DNA from: a bacterium
GTDB taxonomy: Bacteria; Blakebacterota; Blakebacteria; Blakebacterales; Blakebacteraceae
Assembly (NCBI GenBank): GCA_025774615.1
Contig: JALGVQ010000019.1
Location: 1-50,018 of the forward strand
Length of the DNA: 50,018 nucleotides
Reading direction: 5' to 3'
Below, in pieces: positions 1 to 8,942 of the stretch. The position numbers and the translations under genes are program-made. Under the pieces are notes generated by a model that did no database searches, was not told the origin of the DNA, and worked only from the letters and a program-made list of their open reading frames with translations. How positions within the stretch are numbered: position 1 is the stretch's first letter; every line of letters begins with the position of its first letter.

Positions 1-761
1 ACCGGCGCAACGACTGGGCGGGCAGGAAGCGGGTCCGGGGCGGCGCCTGGATCCTCGACAGCCCCGCCAACAACGCCATGGCCCATTTTCTGCACAATCT
101 CTTCTACCTTGCGGGCGAGCGCGTGGACCGGAGTCTGGAACCGGTGGCAGTAGAGGCAGAGCTCTACCGGGCCTATCCGATCGAAAATTGCGACACGACC
201 GTACTGCGCGCGGTCACCGGGGAGGGGGTCGAACTGCTCTTCTACGCCTCGCATGCCGTGAAAACTGCCGTGGGGCCGATCTTCGATCTCGAGTTCAGCG
301 AGGCATCTGTCTCGTTCGAAGGCCCGGCGACGCACATCGTGGTCACCGACCGGAAGGGTGAGCACGTTACGTACGGATCACCCGAGTCCGACCACCAGTT
401 CCTGAAACTCTTCGACGCAGTCCGCATGGTGCGGGGGGAGGGCAATCTGGTCTGCGGTCCCGAGGCGGCCCGCTCCCAGACCCTCTGTATAAACGGCATG
501 CAGGAATCGGTGCCCGAGATAGTCGACTTTCCTGAGGAAGTGGTAAGGAAAGAAGCGGTGCCTGAGGTCGTCGACAAGTCCGGGGAAGTGATACGGAGTG
601 AGCCGGTCGCGGAGGAGAACGAACGAAGATGGGTCGACAGGCTGGTCGAGACGCTCCTTGGCTGTTACGCGGCGTGGAAACTGCCTTCGGAAGCGGGTAT
701 CCCATGGGCCGGTAAGGGGCCGAGGATCGATCTGAAGGATTACCGGGGATTCAGCGGATGA
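1..761 (+). CDS. Gfo/Idh/MocA-family oxidoreductase, C-terminal part (5' truncated)
   Basis: The reading frame is open from base 3 to the stop at 759-761, so the gene enters from outside the window and about 250 C-terminal residues are visible. The segment GGAWILDSPANNAMAHF is typical of the C-terminal substrate-binding beta-sheet domain of Gfo/Idh/MocA NAD(P)-dependent sugar or polyol dehydrogenases. The N-terminal Rossmann domain lies upstream and is not seen. The ATG at 78 is internal and not the start. The last ~100 residues contain a low-complexity stretch rich in VPEVVD/VVR repeats, then an ending (AAWKLPSEAGIPWA) that is usual for the family. The gene points the same way as the URO-D/symporter/lyase operon behind it and may share sugar-acid substrates with it. 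Family is fairly sure; substrate is unknown. Confidence 0.75.
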   Translation, partial: RRNDWAGRKRVRGGAWILDSPANNAMAHFLHNLFYLAGERVDRSLEPVAVEAELYRAYPIENCDTTVLRAVTGEGVELLFYASHAVKTAVGPIFDLEFSEASVSFEGPATHIVVTDRKGEHVTYGSPESDHQFLKLFDAVRMVRGEGNLVCGPEAARSQTLCINGMQESVPEIVDFPEEVVRKEAVPEVVDKSGEVIRSEPVAEENERRWVDRLVETLLGCYAAWKLPSEAGIPWAGKGPRIDLKDYRGFSG

Positions 762-798
762 ACGATCACACGGATCGTCAGAGATACAGCGGATGAAC
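752..798. repeat. Pair of 12-bp direct repeats spanning a stop codon
   Basis: The 12-mer cagcggatgaac occurs at 752-763 and again at 787-798, 35 bp apart. The first copy contains the TGA stop of the upstream oxidoreductase. Between the copies lies a further partial echo (cggatcgtcagagata). The unit could mark a short duplication that created the spacer between the two genes. No function is evident. Confidence 0.4.
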
Positions 799-833
799 AC
801 GGCCGTGATGATCTCGGGACGGACAGACAGTTG

Positions 834-1886
834 ATGGATTCCAGAGAGCTGGTTCGCAGGACCATCGAGTTCGATTCGCCCCCCGGGATCCCCCGGCAGA
901 CGTGGCTCCTGCCGTGGGCCGAGGACCACTATCCCGCAGAGTCGGTCCGGCTGACATCAGAGTATCCCGACGACATCGTGAGCGCGCCCGCTCTCTATAC
1001 CAGATCCGTCCCGGTGGAGGGTGAACGCTACCGGGCCGGACGGTATGTGGATGAATGGGGCTGCTTCTTCGACAACCTTCAGGACGGGATCATCGGGGTC
1101 ACGCGGGAGCCGTTGATCGCGTCATGGGACGATCTGGAATCGTTCGAACCCCCGGCAGCTGTCCTCGATCTCGACCGGGAGGCCATCAACGCCTTCTGCC
1201 GGGAGAGCGACCGGTTCGTGCTGGCAGGCACCGTGGTGCGCCCCTTCGAACGGCTCTGTTTCCTGCGGACATTCGAGCAGGCGCTGATCGATACCTTCGA
1301 ACGGCCGGCTGGATTCACCGAACTCCTCGAGGTCGTGCACCAGTTCTACCTGAAGGAAGTGGAGGTGTGGGCACAGACCGAGGTGGACGGGATCGCGCTG
1401 ATGGACGACTGGGGGCACCAGCACGGGCTGATGATCGCGCCCGACCTGTGGCGGGAACTCTTCAAGGATCTCTACCGGGAGTACGCCGAGATCGCCCGCA
1501 GTCACGGGAAATACGTCTTCATGCACTCCGACGGCTGGATCACCGACATCATCGGCGATCTGGCCGAGGTCGGCATCCAGGCCCTCAACAGCCAGGTCCA
1601 TTGCATGGACGTGACCGAACTGGGGGAACGATATAGGGGGAAGATCACTTTCTGGGGCGAGATCGACCGGCAACAGCTGCTCCCTCATGGCTCGCTCGAA
1701 GATATCCGGCAGGCGGTTGCGGAGATACACGAGAACCTGTATGCAGGAGGAGGGGTGATCGCCCAGTGCGAGTTCGGGCCGGCCGCTCGGCCGGAGAATG
1801 TCTTCGAGGTCTTTGCCGCCTGGGATGAGATCGCCGACACATTGCAGGCTGATACCCCGCGGAAGGAGGATCGCTCCGCCCCATGA
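834..1886 (+). CDS. Uroporphyrinogen-decarboxylase-family (URO-D/MtaA-like) protein
   Basis: About 350 residues with the TIM-barrel layout of the URO-D superfamily, which covers haem-pathway HemE and many corrinoid-linked methyltransferases (MtaA, CmuA). It is not HemE: the HemE N-terminal arginine motif is absent. Where zinc methyltransferases carry HxC, this protein has MHSDG (Asp for Cys). A Cys is present near the end (VIAQCEFGPAARPENV), at the place of the third zinc ligand. ATG at 834 is preferred over TTG at 831. The stop overlaps the symporter start by 4 bp (ATGA), so the two are translationally coupled. The link to an importer and a lyase suggests work on an imported, perhaps methylated, breakdown product; this is inference. 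Two paralogues lie at 23836 and 35431. Confidence 0.75.
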   Translation: MDSRELVRRTIEFDSPPGIPRQTWLLPWAEDHYPAESVRLTSEYPDDIVSAPALYTRSVPVEGERYRAGRYVDEWGCFFDNLQDGIIGVTREPLIASWDDLESFEPPAAVLDLDREAINAFCRESDRFVLAGTVVRPFERLCFLRTFEQALIDTFERPAGFTELLEVVHQFYLKEVEVWAQTEVDGIALMDDWGHQHGLMIAPDLWRELFKDLYREYAEIARSHGKYVFMHSDGWITDIIGDLAEVGIQALNSQVHCMDVTELGERYRGKITFWGEIDRQQLLPHGSLEDIRQAVAEIHENLYAGGGVIAQCEFGPAARPENVFEVFAAWDEIADTLQADTPRKEDRSAP

Positions 1887-3988
1887 CCCTGCTCGGTCTC
1901 CACATCCTCGATGTCATCGTCATCCTCGTCTATGTGGTCGTGATCCTCTGGATCGGGCACCGGGTGGGGAAGAATACCGAGGATACCGGTGATTTCTATC
2001 TCGCCGGGCGGAAACTGGGCAAGGTCTACCAGTTCTTCCTCAACTTCGGCTGTTCCACCAATGCCGACCAGGCGGTGGCGGTCTCCCGCGAGATCTACCG
2101 GCAGGGTATCGGCGGGATGTGGATCCAGTACCTGGTCCTCTTCCTGACACCCTTCTACTGGTTCACGACCTACTTCTTCCGGCGGGTCCGGCTGACGACC
2201 ATCGGGGATTATTTCACCGAGCGGTTCGACAGCCGGATGTTGGGCGGTTCGTACGCCATCTTCATTCTGCTCATCTCGATCATCGGCGGCGGGGTGGGGT
2301 TCATGGTGGCCGGCAAGACCTTCATGGCGGTCACGCCGAAGACGATGGAGGAGTGTACGGCCGCGGAGCGGGCGAGCATCCTGGAATTCCAGGAATACCG
2401 GGCCCTGATCGACCTGCAGGAAGAAGGACTCTCGACCACCGACCAGATCAGGTACGAGGAACTGAACGAGAAGAACAAGCGGGGTGAACTCAGTTCCTTC
2501 GCCTCCCACACCGACCCCGTAGTCTTCTATATCGTCTTCGCGCTCATCGTCGGGATATACACCATGCTGGGAGGTTTCCGCGCGGCCGCGATCACCGACT
2601 CGATCCAGGGAGTCCTGATCGTCATCTTCTCCTTCATCCTCATCCCCCTCGGGCTCTCGAAGATCGGAGGGTTCAGCGGCCTCCATGCCGCTGTGCCCGA
2701 TTACATGTTCGACCTGTTCGGGTCGGGCGCCCTGAGCGATTACGGCTGGTACACCATCCTCGCCATGGTCATCGCCAACCTGGTCTCCATCGTCGCGGTG
2801 TCTACCGGCATGCAGACCTCCGGTTCGGCGAAGGACGAGATGACAGCCCGGGTCGGCATGATCGGCGGGATGTATTTCAAGCGCGTCATCATGATCTTCT
2901 GGGCGCTGGCGGGACTGCTGGCGATCGGGCTCTATGCGGGACAGCTGCATGATCCCGATCTGATCTGGGGCTTCATGACCCGCGACCTGCTAATCCCCGG
3001 CGCGATCGGTCTCATGCTGGTGGGGATCCTGGCGGCGAACATGTCGAGTCTCGACGCCGCTTCCGTATCATACTCGGCGCTCTTCATCAGGAACCTCTAT
3101 GAGCCGTTGAGACCGGGCCGGTCGGATAAACACTACCTGGCGGTGGGGCGGATCGCCATCGGCGCCACCCTGCTCGGTGGTCTGCTTGTGGCCGTCCTGG
3201 TAGACGACCTGCTGGAACTTTTCAAGTACGCGATCTCCATCCCGGCGATCTTCGGTGCCTCGATCTGGCTCGGGTTCATCTGGCGGCGGGTATCAAAGCA
3301 GGCGGTCGCGATCCAGGTGGTGATCTGCATCGTGATATACGCCCTCATCCCCAATATCTTCACCTCCCTCAATGCCACGAAGTACAGCGAACGGCTTCTG
3401 ATCGAGACCCATGCGCGGACGGTGGTGGTTGAAGCCGAAGCCCTCCAGGAGGATGTCGATGAGGGGCGGGCAAGGCGGCTGGGGGAGATCATCACGAAAG
3501 AACACCTGATCGAACCGGCCGGGGTCTTTTTCGAACAGGTTGCCCGGATCGATCCTGAGGATCCCGATTCGCCGAAGGTGGGACTCGGTCGATTCAATGC
3601 TGAACTGTGGGTGATAAGCTGGTTCGGAGTTGATTTCCAGAACGCTCCGAGGTCGTGGCTGATCGCCTCCCGCTTTCTCTTCGACGCGCTCTTCCCCTTC
3701 CTGCTCCTCTTCCTGATCAGTTTCCTGACTGTACCGGTCGCGGGGGAGAAGCTCGACCGGTTCTTCGCGAAGATGCACACACCGGTGCAGCCCACGCCCG
3801 AAGAGGAGGAGGCGGCCCTTGAAGCCGCCTACCGTGATCCGGGACAGTACGAGGAACAGAAGATGTTTCCCGGCAGTGACTGGGAACTCCTGAAGTGGAC
3901 AAAGATGGATTATCTGGGATTTTTCGGCAGCTGGGCGCTGGTGGGGGTGATCATCCTCCTGCTCTGGCTGATGGTCAGCATACGCTGA
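1883..3988 (+). CDS. Sodium:solute symporter (SSS/SLC5 family)
   Basis: A 701-residue polytopic membrane protein of the SSS family, which imports sugars, sugar acids or other small organics with Na+. The early stretch DFYLAGRKLGKVYQFFLNFG and the segment LAANMSSLDAASVSYSALF are family hallmarks. It is longer than the usual 500-600 residues because of two hydrophilic insertions: about residues 150-212 (charged, Glu/Gln-rich) and about residues 500-570 (also acidic, before the late membrane helices). Such insertions could be periplasmic or cytosolic docking domains. It starts within the stop of the URO-D gene and is followed 25 bp later by the secreted lyase, so it probably imports a product of that enzyme. 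Exact substrate unknown. Confidence 0.85.
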   Translation: MTLLGLHILDVIVILVYVVVILWIGHRVGKNTEDTGDFYLAGRKLGKVYQFFLNFGCSTNADQAVAVSREIYRQGIGGMWIQYLVLFLTPFYWFTTYFFRRVRLTTIGDYFTERFDSRMLGGSYAIFILLISIIGGGVGFMVAGKTFMAVTPKTMEECTAAERASILEFQEYRALIDLQEEGLSTTDQIRYEELNEKNKRGELSSFASHTDPVVFYIVFALIVGIYTMLGGFRAAAITDSIQGVLIVIFSFILIPLGLSKIGGFSGLHAAVPDYMFDLFGSGALSDYGWYTILAMVIANLVSIVAVSTGMQTSGSAKDEMTARVGMIGGMYFKRVIMIFWALAGLLAIGLYAGQLHDPDLIWGFMTRDLLIPGAIGLMLVGILAANMSSLDAASVSYSALFIRNLYEPLRPGRSDKHYLAVGRIAIGATLLGGLLVAVLVDDLLELFKYAISIPAIFGASIWLGFIWRRVSKQAVAIQVVICIVIYALIPNIFTSLNATKYSERLLIETHARTVVVEAEALQEDVDEGRARRLGEIITKEHLIEPAGVFFEQVARIDPEDPDSPKVGLGRFNAELWVISWFGVDFQNAPRSWLIASRFLFDALFPFLLLFLISFLTVPVAGEKLDRFFAKMHTPVQPTPEEEEAALEAAYRDPGQYEEQKMFPGSDWELLKWTKMDYLGFFGSWALVGVIILLLWLMVSIR

Positions 3989-4013
3989 GGTGTGCTGAGA
4001 GGAGATACGTACC

Positions 4014-6341
4014 ATGAGGAAAACGGTGAACCGAGCCGCTGTCATCACGACAGCGATCGCGTTGACGATCACCCTGGCGGCGAGCGTGGCAGCCCAGTCC
4101 GGCATCCCCCGATCGGCGTATCTCGAGTATGCCACAGACTCGGCCGATGCCACCTGGGATCGGTACAATGAACTGATCGAGCGCTGGGAGGCCGGCTTCG
4201 ATCCTGAAAGTGTATTCGGGTATCGTGCTCCTGGCGGACTTCTGGAGATGGCGCTCATCTACTCCTGGTTGTATGAGCAGGATGGTGAGCGGGAGCACGC
4301 CCGCCGGGTGAAGCGGGTACTCCTCGAGTACGGCGATTACCGGTCCGCTTACCCGGAGTGGGCGGAACAGAACCGTCCCGACTACCTCAACGGGGTGCCG
4401 GCCCTGCCCGATTTCTTCACGGCCATGCGCTACATCCGGGCCTTCGATGCGATGAACCGGCTCGGTCAGTTATCGGCCAGGGAAACAGAGCAGTGCCGGG
4501 ATCTGATCGCCCACAGCATGGAATACCTCCTCCAGACCGCTGAGTGGGGCACCATGAACCGTACCGTTCTCAGGGCGGAGACCCTCGCCTGGGCCGTGCG
4601 GGCACTGCCCGATCATGAGCGCACCCCGGTATGGGAGATGCAGAGGCAGGCGCTGGGTGATGACAACTGGGGCAACTGGGAGATCGAGGACGCCACCATC
4701 TACCACGGGGTCTGGCTCTACGCGCTCATGGGCTACGCCTCGGCGCGGGATGATCTGGCGGGGCTCTTCCGAACCCCGGAGATCTATTACTATGCCCACT
4801 ACTTCCTGAACCTGATGTGCCCGTATGGCATCGTCCCCGACTTCGGGGACGCCAACTGGACCTCCAACTGGCGCCATTACCTGGTCTTCTTCCAGGTCGC
4901 GGCCGCCATCTACGACGATCACGAGTTCAAGTGGGCGGCTGACGTGATCGCCGGCAGGTTCGTCGATTTTAGCGATCCCTCGAGCGTGGGCCTGGGAGTA
5001 TTCCTGCTCGACTGCTACCGCTGGGGCACTGATGAGGTCGCCCCGGAGGTTCCGACCGCCGGTTCGATGGAGGTCATGGAGGATGTCCAGGGGAAGAAGA
5101 TCGTCTTCCGTGACGGCTGGGAGGAGGACTCGAATTATCTGCTGCTGAACTACCGTGACGAGGGGGACGGCGGGCTCAACTTCCGCGACTACCTCCGTGA
5201 TACGATCCCCGTCGAAGAGGAGAAGATGACCCACGGGCACGCCGACGAGAACAGCATCGTCCTGCTGATGTCGGGGGGATCGGTGCTGCTCCACGACGGC
5301 GGGTATCGCGACTTCATGCCGAGCGGTCCCTTCGGCGCCTACCGGCAGGATTACTTCCACAACCGGATCTGCGTGCGGCCAGAGAAGATCTTCATGGGCC
5401 AGGTAGAGGGGGAGGCGCGCTACGACCGAGGGGGAGAGGCCGTGCCGGGGCAGGGGATACTGGAGTTCATGCGCAATGCGGGCTCCTACCGGGAGGTGCG
5501 GACCCGCAAGGTCGACTTCATCTCCCTCTCAGATGTCGACTACAGCCGGTCGCGCATGATCGACGACAACTGGGGCTTCGAGTGGGACCGGGTGATCGCG
5601 TGGGTGAAGGAGCCGAACGTGTTCGTAGTCTTCGATATCGTGAAGTCGCGGGTCGAGGAGTACTTCACCATCGCCAACCTGTGGCACACCCGGAAGATCA
5701 TCTCCCAGGGCGAGCACTGGTACGACACGGTCTACGACCGGGTCCAGAACACCGAACTCCCCGTCGATACGCACCTGCTCATCCACTTCCCCGACCAGCA
5801 TTTCCGGCTGGAGGGGACCGAACCGCTGCAGCGGCATTACCAGGATGAGATCATGATCCACCAGACGACCGCGCACCACTTCGAGTTGGGTGAGACCGAG
5901 GCCTTCGTGACCGTGCTGGTGCCGCATGATGCCGCTGATGCGCCTCAGGAGTGGGTCGATCGGATCAGGCTCGCCGATACCGGACCGGGCCGCTCGGCCA
6001 AAGGGATCGTCATCGAGTGGGAGGGCAGGGAGTACATCGTCGGAGTGAAGAACGATCTGCGCCAGGACATGGCCCGCGACTGGCGTCGTCCGCGCTATAC
6101 CTGGGAGGCAGGCAGGATCGAGGTAGAGGCTTTCGAGACCAACGGTGACTTCATCTACGGCCGGCGGGAGGGGACCACCCTCGATTATACCATCGTCAAC
6201 CTCAGCCGGGCGCTCTGGAACGACCAGCTTCTCTACCAGGGCAAATCAGGTTACTTCGGTCTGGCCTACGACGGCACCCCGGTCATGGAAGACTATGGGA
6301 AATCCCGCTACTGGCGGGCGAGGGTGGATATCGGACGGTGA
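4014..6341 (+). CDS. Secreted heparinase II/III-like polysaccharide lyase
   Basis: A 775-residue protein with a Sec signal peptide (MRKTVNRAAVITTAIALTIT..., probable cleavage after the Ala-rich end near residue 27). The first ~330 residues are Trp/Tyr-rich helices as in the (alpha/alpha) toroid of heparinase II/III and alginate-lyase families. From about residue 350 come beta-rich segments with the heparinase C-domain motif HGHADENS (residues 407-414) and GAYRQDYFHN (441-450), where the family places metal-binding and catalytic His/Tyr. It should cleave a uronic-acid-containing polysaccharide by beta-elimination in the periplasm. It is third in an operon with URO-D protein and symporter, so secretion, import and processing are encoded together. 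The uronate substrate cannot be told from sequence. Confidence 0.75.
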   Translation: MRKTVNRAAVITTAIALTITLAASVAAQSGIPRSAYLEYATDSADATWDRYNELIERWEAGFDPESVFGYRAPGGLLEMALIYSWLYEQDGEREHARRVKRVLLEYGDYRSAYPEWAEQNRPDYLNGVPALPDFFTAMRYIRAFDAMNRLGQLSARETEQCRDLIAHSMEYLLQTAEWGTMNRTVLRAETLAWAVRALPDHERTPVWEMQRQALGDDNWGNWEIEDATIYHGVWLYALMGYASARDDLAGLFRTPEIYYYAHYFLNLMCPYGIVPDFGDANWTSNWRHYLVFFQVAAAIYDDHEFKWAADVIAGRFVDFSDPSSVGLGVFLLDCYRWGTDEVAPEVPTAGSMEVMEDVQGKKIVFRDGWEEDSNYLLLNYRDEGDGGLNFRDYLRDTIPVEEEKMTHGHADENSIVLLMSGGSVLLHDGGYRDFMPSGPFGAYRQDYFHNRICVRPEKIFMGQVEGEARYDRGGEAVPGQGILEFMRNAGSYREVRTRKVDFISLSDVDYSRSRMIDDNWGFEWDRVIAWVKEPNVFVVFDIVKSRVEEYFTIANLWHTRKIISQGEHWYDTVYDRVQNTELPVDTHLLIHFPDQHFRLEGTEPLQRHYQDEIMIHQTTAHHFELGETEAFVTVLVPHDAADAPQEWVDRIRLADTGPGRSAKGIVIEWEGREYIVGVKNDLRQDMARDWRRPRYTWEAGRIEVEAFETNGDFIYGRREGTTLDYTIVNLSRALWNDQLLYQGKSGYFGLAYDGTPVMEDYGKSRYWRARVDIGR

Positions 6342-6374
6342 TCCCGGGAATCGGCTCCTTCGAAGCGAGCAGCT

Positions 6375-8681
6375 TCAGCGTCTGATCGGCCTGTGGGTGA
6401 TGCTCCCCCCGGGCCTCAGTTGGAAATCCTCGATGTGATCCCGGTATCTGAAGGTCCCTTCGCCCCCCGCGGTCGTGCGGATAACGGCCTCCATCAGCTC
6501 GCCCTCTTTCCACTCGATGTCGACGGTGAATCCTCCACGGGAGCGCAGGCCTTTGACGTGCCCCGAACTCCATGCCCCGGGTAGTGCGGGCAGCAGGTGG
6601 ATGACACCCGTATGGCTCTGCAGTAACACCTCCGCTATCCCGGCCGTGCCGCCGAAGTTGCCATCGATCTGGAAGGGTGGGTGGTTGTCGAAGAGGTTCG
6701 GATGGGTCGATTTCCTGAGCAGTTCTCCCAGGTGATGGTGGGCGGTCTCCCCCTCGTGCAGGCGCGCATAGAAGTTGATTATCCAGGCCCTGCTCCAGCC
6801 GGTGTGGCCTCCACCGTGTGAGAGACGGAATTCGAGAGATTTCCTGATCGCGTCGATGATCCCGGGTGTTCCTTCCAGTGTGAACTGACTCCCCGGGTGC
6901 AGACCGTAGAGGTGCGACATGTGGCGGTGCCCCGGTTCCGCCTCCCCGAAGGGCCGGGCCCACTCCATCAGGCGGCCATCCTCGCCGATCATCGGGCCCT
7001 GGAGCCTGGGAAGCGCCTCGCGCACCCCCTCGATCACCTCATCGCCCGTCACTTCCAGTTCGCCGGCTGTTTCCAGCAGGTTCGTGAACAGGTCCCAGAT
7101 GATCTGCTGGTCCATGGCGTTGCCCATCCCCACATCGGCCCGCTGGCCATCCTCGGTGATGAACGTGTTCTCAGGGCTTGATGAGGGCCCGCTCACCAGC
7201 AGGCCCGTCTCCGGGTCCACGGTCAGGTAGTCGAGGTAGAAGAGGGCTGCCTCCCGCATGATCGGGAACGCCCGTTCGACCAGAAACCGCCTGTCCCCGG
7301 TAAAGAGCCAGTGCTCCCAGAAATGCCTGCAGCACCAGGCGCTTCCCAGCGGCCACAGCCCCCAGACCGTGCGGCCGATCGGCACCGTGAAGGCCCAGGC
7401 GTCGGATGTGTGATGGGCGACCCATCCACGTGCCCCGTAGAGCTCGCGGGCCGTTTTCCGCCCTCGCTCCACGAGTTTCTCCACAAAGTCGAAGAAGGGC
7501 TCGTGGCATTCTGAAAGGTTGCAGACCTCCGCGGGCCAGTAGTTCATCTGCAGATTGATGTTGATGTGGTAGTCGGCGTTCCAGGGGGCGCTGATGTGCT
7601 CGTTCCAGATGCCCTGGAGATTGGCCGGCATGGTTCCCGGCCGGGACGAACTCATCAGGAGGTAGCGGCCGTACTGGAAATAGAGCGCGAAGAGGTCCGG
7701 GTCCTCGGCTCCCTCCTTGAACTCCTCCAGACGGATATCGACAGGCTTTTCTGTCTGCCGCGTTGTTCCCAGGTCTATCGAGACCCGGTCGAAGATGGAG
7801 CGGTGTTCGGCGGTATGGGACGCCATCAGCTCTGCAAATGGTTTTCTGGAGGCCGAGTCCACGTGCCGCGTGGCGGTCCTGAGGGGATCATCGCCGCTGT
7901 AATCGGTTCCCGCTCCGATAAGAACGATGGTGGTTCCCTCCACCGGTTCCAGTATCCGCGCCACACACGCGAAGCGTACCCCGGGATGCCCTTCATTGAC
8001 CGCCCGACCGGTCATGACGATGCGGTTCCCCTGGTGCTCGACAGAACCCTCGGGCAGCTCCGGGCGCGAGAGCCCGATATCATGCTTCATACCGGGCAGG
8101 CCTTCGATCCTGACCACGATCACGTTGTCCACCGCGGAGGCGAAGACCGCGCGGCGGATATATCCCTCCCGGGTGAACCATGTCGTATATGCCACGCCCC
8201 CCCGCAGGTCGAGTAAGCGCTCATATGAATCGCCATCCAGAGACGGGGAGGGTGAACCGGACGCAAGCGAGATGGAGAGGTCCCCGAGCGTCTGGTGACT
8301 GCGTGTCAGGCGCTCGGACATGAACTTCTCCTGCAGCAGCCTCTGCGCCTCGACGACATCACCGGCGAACCACAGATCGCGCGCGCGTTCGAGGTCACCG
8401 GGCTCGACCTCCCGATCCCGGTCGAACGGACTGCCGGCCCACAGCGAGTCGATGTTGAGCTGAACGCGTTCCTCCCGCGTCCCGCCGAAGACCATGGCAC
8501 CCAGGCGGCCGTTCCCCACGGGGAGCGCCTCGGTCCACTCCGCAGCAGGCTGCAGGTATCGCAGAACCGGCCTGACAGACAGCGGTTCCTGATCTACAGG
8601 GAAGAACGGCTCCCCCGGGAGGAGGAGCGCAGCGCCGGTGAGGGCGGTACTCTGCATGAAATCACGACGGGATACGTCCAT
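6375..8681 (-). CDS. GH95 alpha-L-fucosidase/galactosidase, Tat-exported
   Basis: 768 residues matching GH95 along the full length. The N-terminus MDVSRRDFMQSTALTGAALL is a twin-arginine signal. The GH95 start ALPVGNGRLGAMVFGG is present. Residues aligned with the active site of the characterised enzyme AfcA are all there: HININLQMNYW (N373, N375), SPEN (E503, general acid) and IDGNFGG (D672). It should remove alpha-1,2-linked L-fucose, or L-galactose in some relatives, from glycans by inversion. It converges with the lyase gene (33 bp apart). Together with the GH29 enzyme at 11389 it indicates growth on fucosylated glycans. The start at 8681 gives the twin-arginine motif at the right distance from the N-terminus. 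Confidence 0.9.
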   Translation of the reverse strand: MDVSRRDFMQSTALTGAALLLPGEPFFPVDQEPLSVRPVLRYLQPAAEWTEALPVGNGRLGAMVFGGTREERVQLNIDSLWAGSPFDRDREVEPGDLERARDLWFAGDVVEAQRLLQEKFMSERLTRSHQTLGDLSISLASGSPSPSLDGDSYERLLDLRGGVAYTTWFTREGYIRRAVFASAVDNVIVVRIEGLPGMKHDIGLSRPELPEGSVEHQGNRIVMTGRAVNEGHPGVRFACVARILEPVEGTTIVLIGAGTDYSGDDPLRTATRHVDSASRKPFAELMASHTAEHRSIFDRVSIDLGTTRQTEKPVDIRLEEFKEGAEDPDLFALYFQYGRYLLMSSSRPGTMPANLQGIWNEHISAPWNADYHININLQMNYWPAEVCNLSECHEPFFDFVEKLVERGRKTARELYGARGWVAHHTSDAWAFTVPIGRTVWGLWPLGSAWCCRHFWEHWLFTGDRRFLVERAFPIMREAALFYLDYLTVDPETGLLVSGPSSSPENTFITEDGQRADVGMGNAMDQQIIWDLFTNLLETAGELEVTGDEVIEGVREALPRLQGPMIGEDGRLMEWARPFGEAEPGHRHMSHLYGLHPGSQFTLEGTPGIIDAIRKSLEFRLSHGGGHTGWSRAWIINFYARLHEGETAHHHLGELLRKSTHPNLFDNHPPFQIDGNFGGTAGIAEVLLQSHTGVIHLLPALPGAWSSGHVKGLRSRGGFTVDIEWKEGELMEAVIRTTAGGEGTFRYRDHIEDFQLRPGGSITHRPIRR

Positions 8682-8818
8682 TGTTCAAGCCTGCTTCCAG
8701 GGAGTTGCGGTTCCGGAGCCGGTCCAGGATCATTCGAATCAGTCTCCCGGATTGTTGAGGTATATCTCAATGCAATAATCGTCTCATGCCTCTCAGGAAG
8801 TCTTCCATCAACTGCAGT

Positions 8819-8847
8819 CGCGGGTTCGAATCGGGCCCCCGCTACCA
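8819..8847 (+). other. tRNA 3'-end-like fragment (T-arm and CCA end)
   Basis: The 29-base stretch contains GGGTTCGAATC followed by GGGCCCCCGCTACCA. It resembles the T-loop, acceptor strand and CCA end of a tRNA, closest to initiator-tRNA-like ends. The T-stem does not pair properly, and no D-arm, anticodon arm or matching 5' acceptor strand is found in the preceding ~90 bases, so this is not a functional tRNA. A lone 3' tRNA end can be the scar left by a site-specifically integrated element. It sits in the 261-bp gap between two minus-strand genes. No integrase is in the window. Confidence 0.35.
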
Positions 8848-8920
8848 ATCCATTCAGGGGTATATCAGGGGGTATTCAGGTGCTCGCGTGTCTCCCATGG
8901 CCTTCCGTTTAATTGGACTG

Positions 8921-8940
8921 ACCTGTCCCCCGAAACAGGT
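8921..8940 (-). terminator. Weak hairpin downstream of the KamA-type gene
   Basis: ACCTGT at 8921-8926 pairs with ACAGGT at 8935-8940 across an 8-base loop, starting just after the end of the minus-strand radical SAM gene. There is no good T-run on the minus strand, so termination would be weak. Confidence 0.3.
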
Positions 8941-8942
8941 TT

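Noticed and set aside
1685-2950. Long open frame on the minus strand (over 400 codons) opposite the URO-D and symporter genes
   Set aside because: It is antisense to two well-supported genes, its product is a low-complexity mix rich in Asp, Glu, His and Pro, and it has no ribosome site. GC-rich codon use leaves few stops on the opposite strand.
8772-8847. A complete tRNA ending at the CCA at 8847
   Set aside because: No D-arm, anticodon stem or 5' acceptor strand pairs with the 3' end, for either a 76-base or a ~90-base tRNA.
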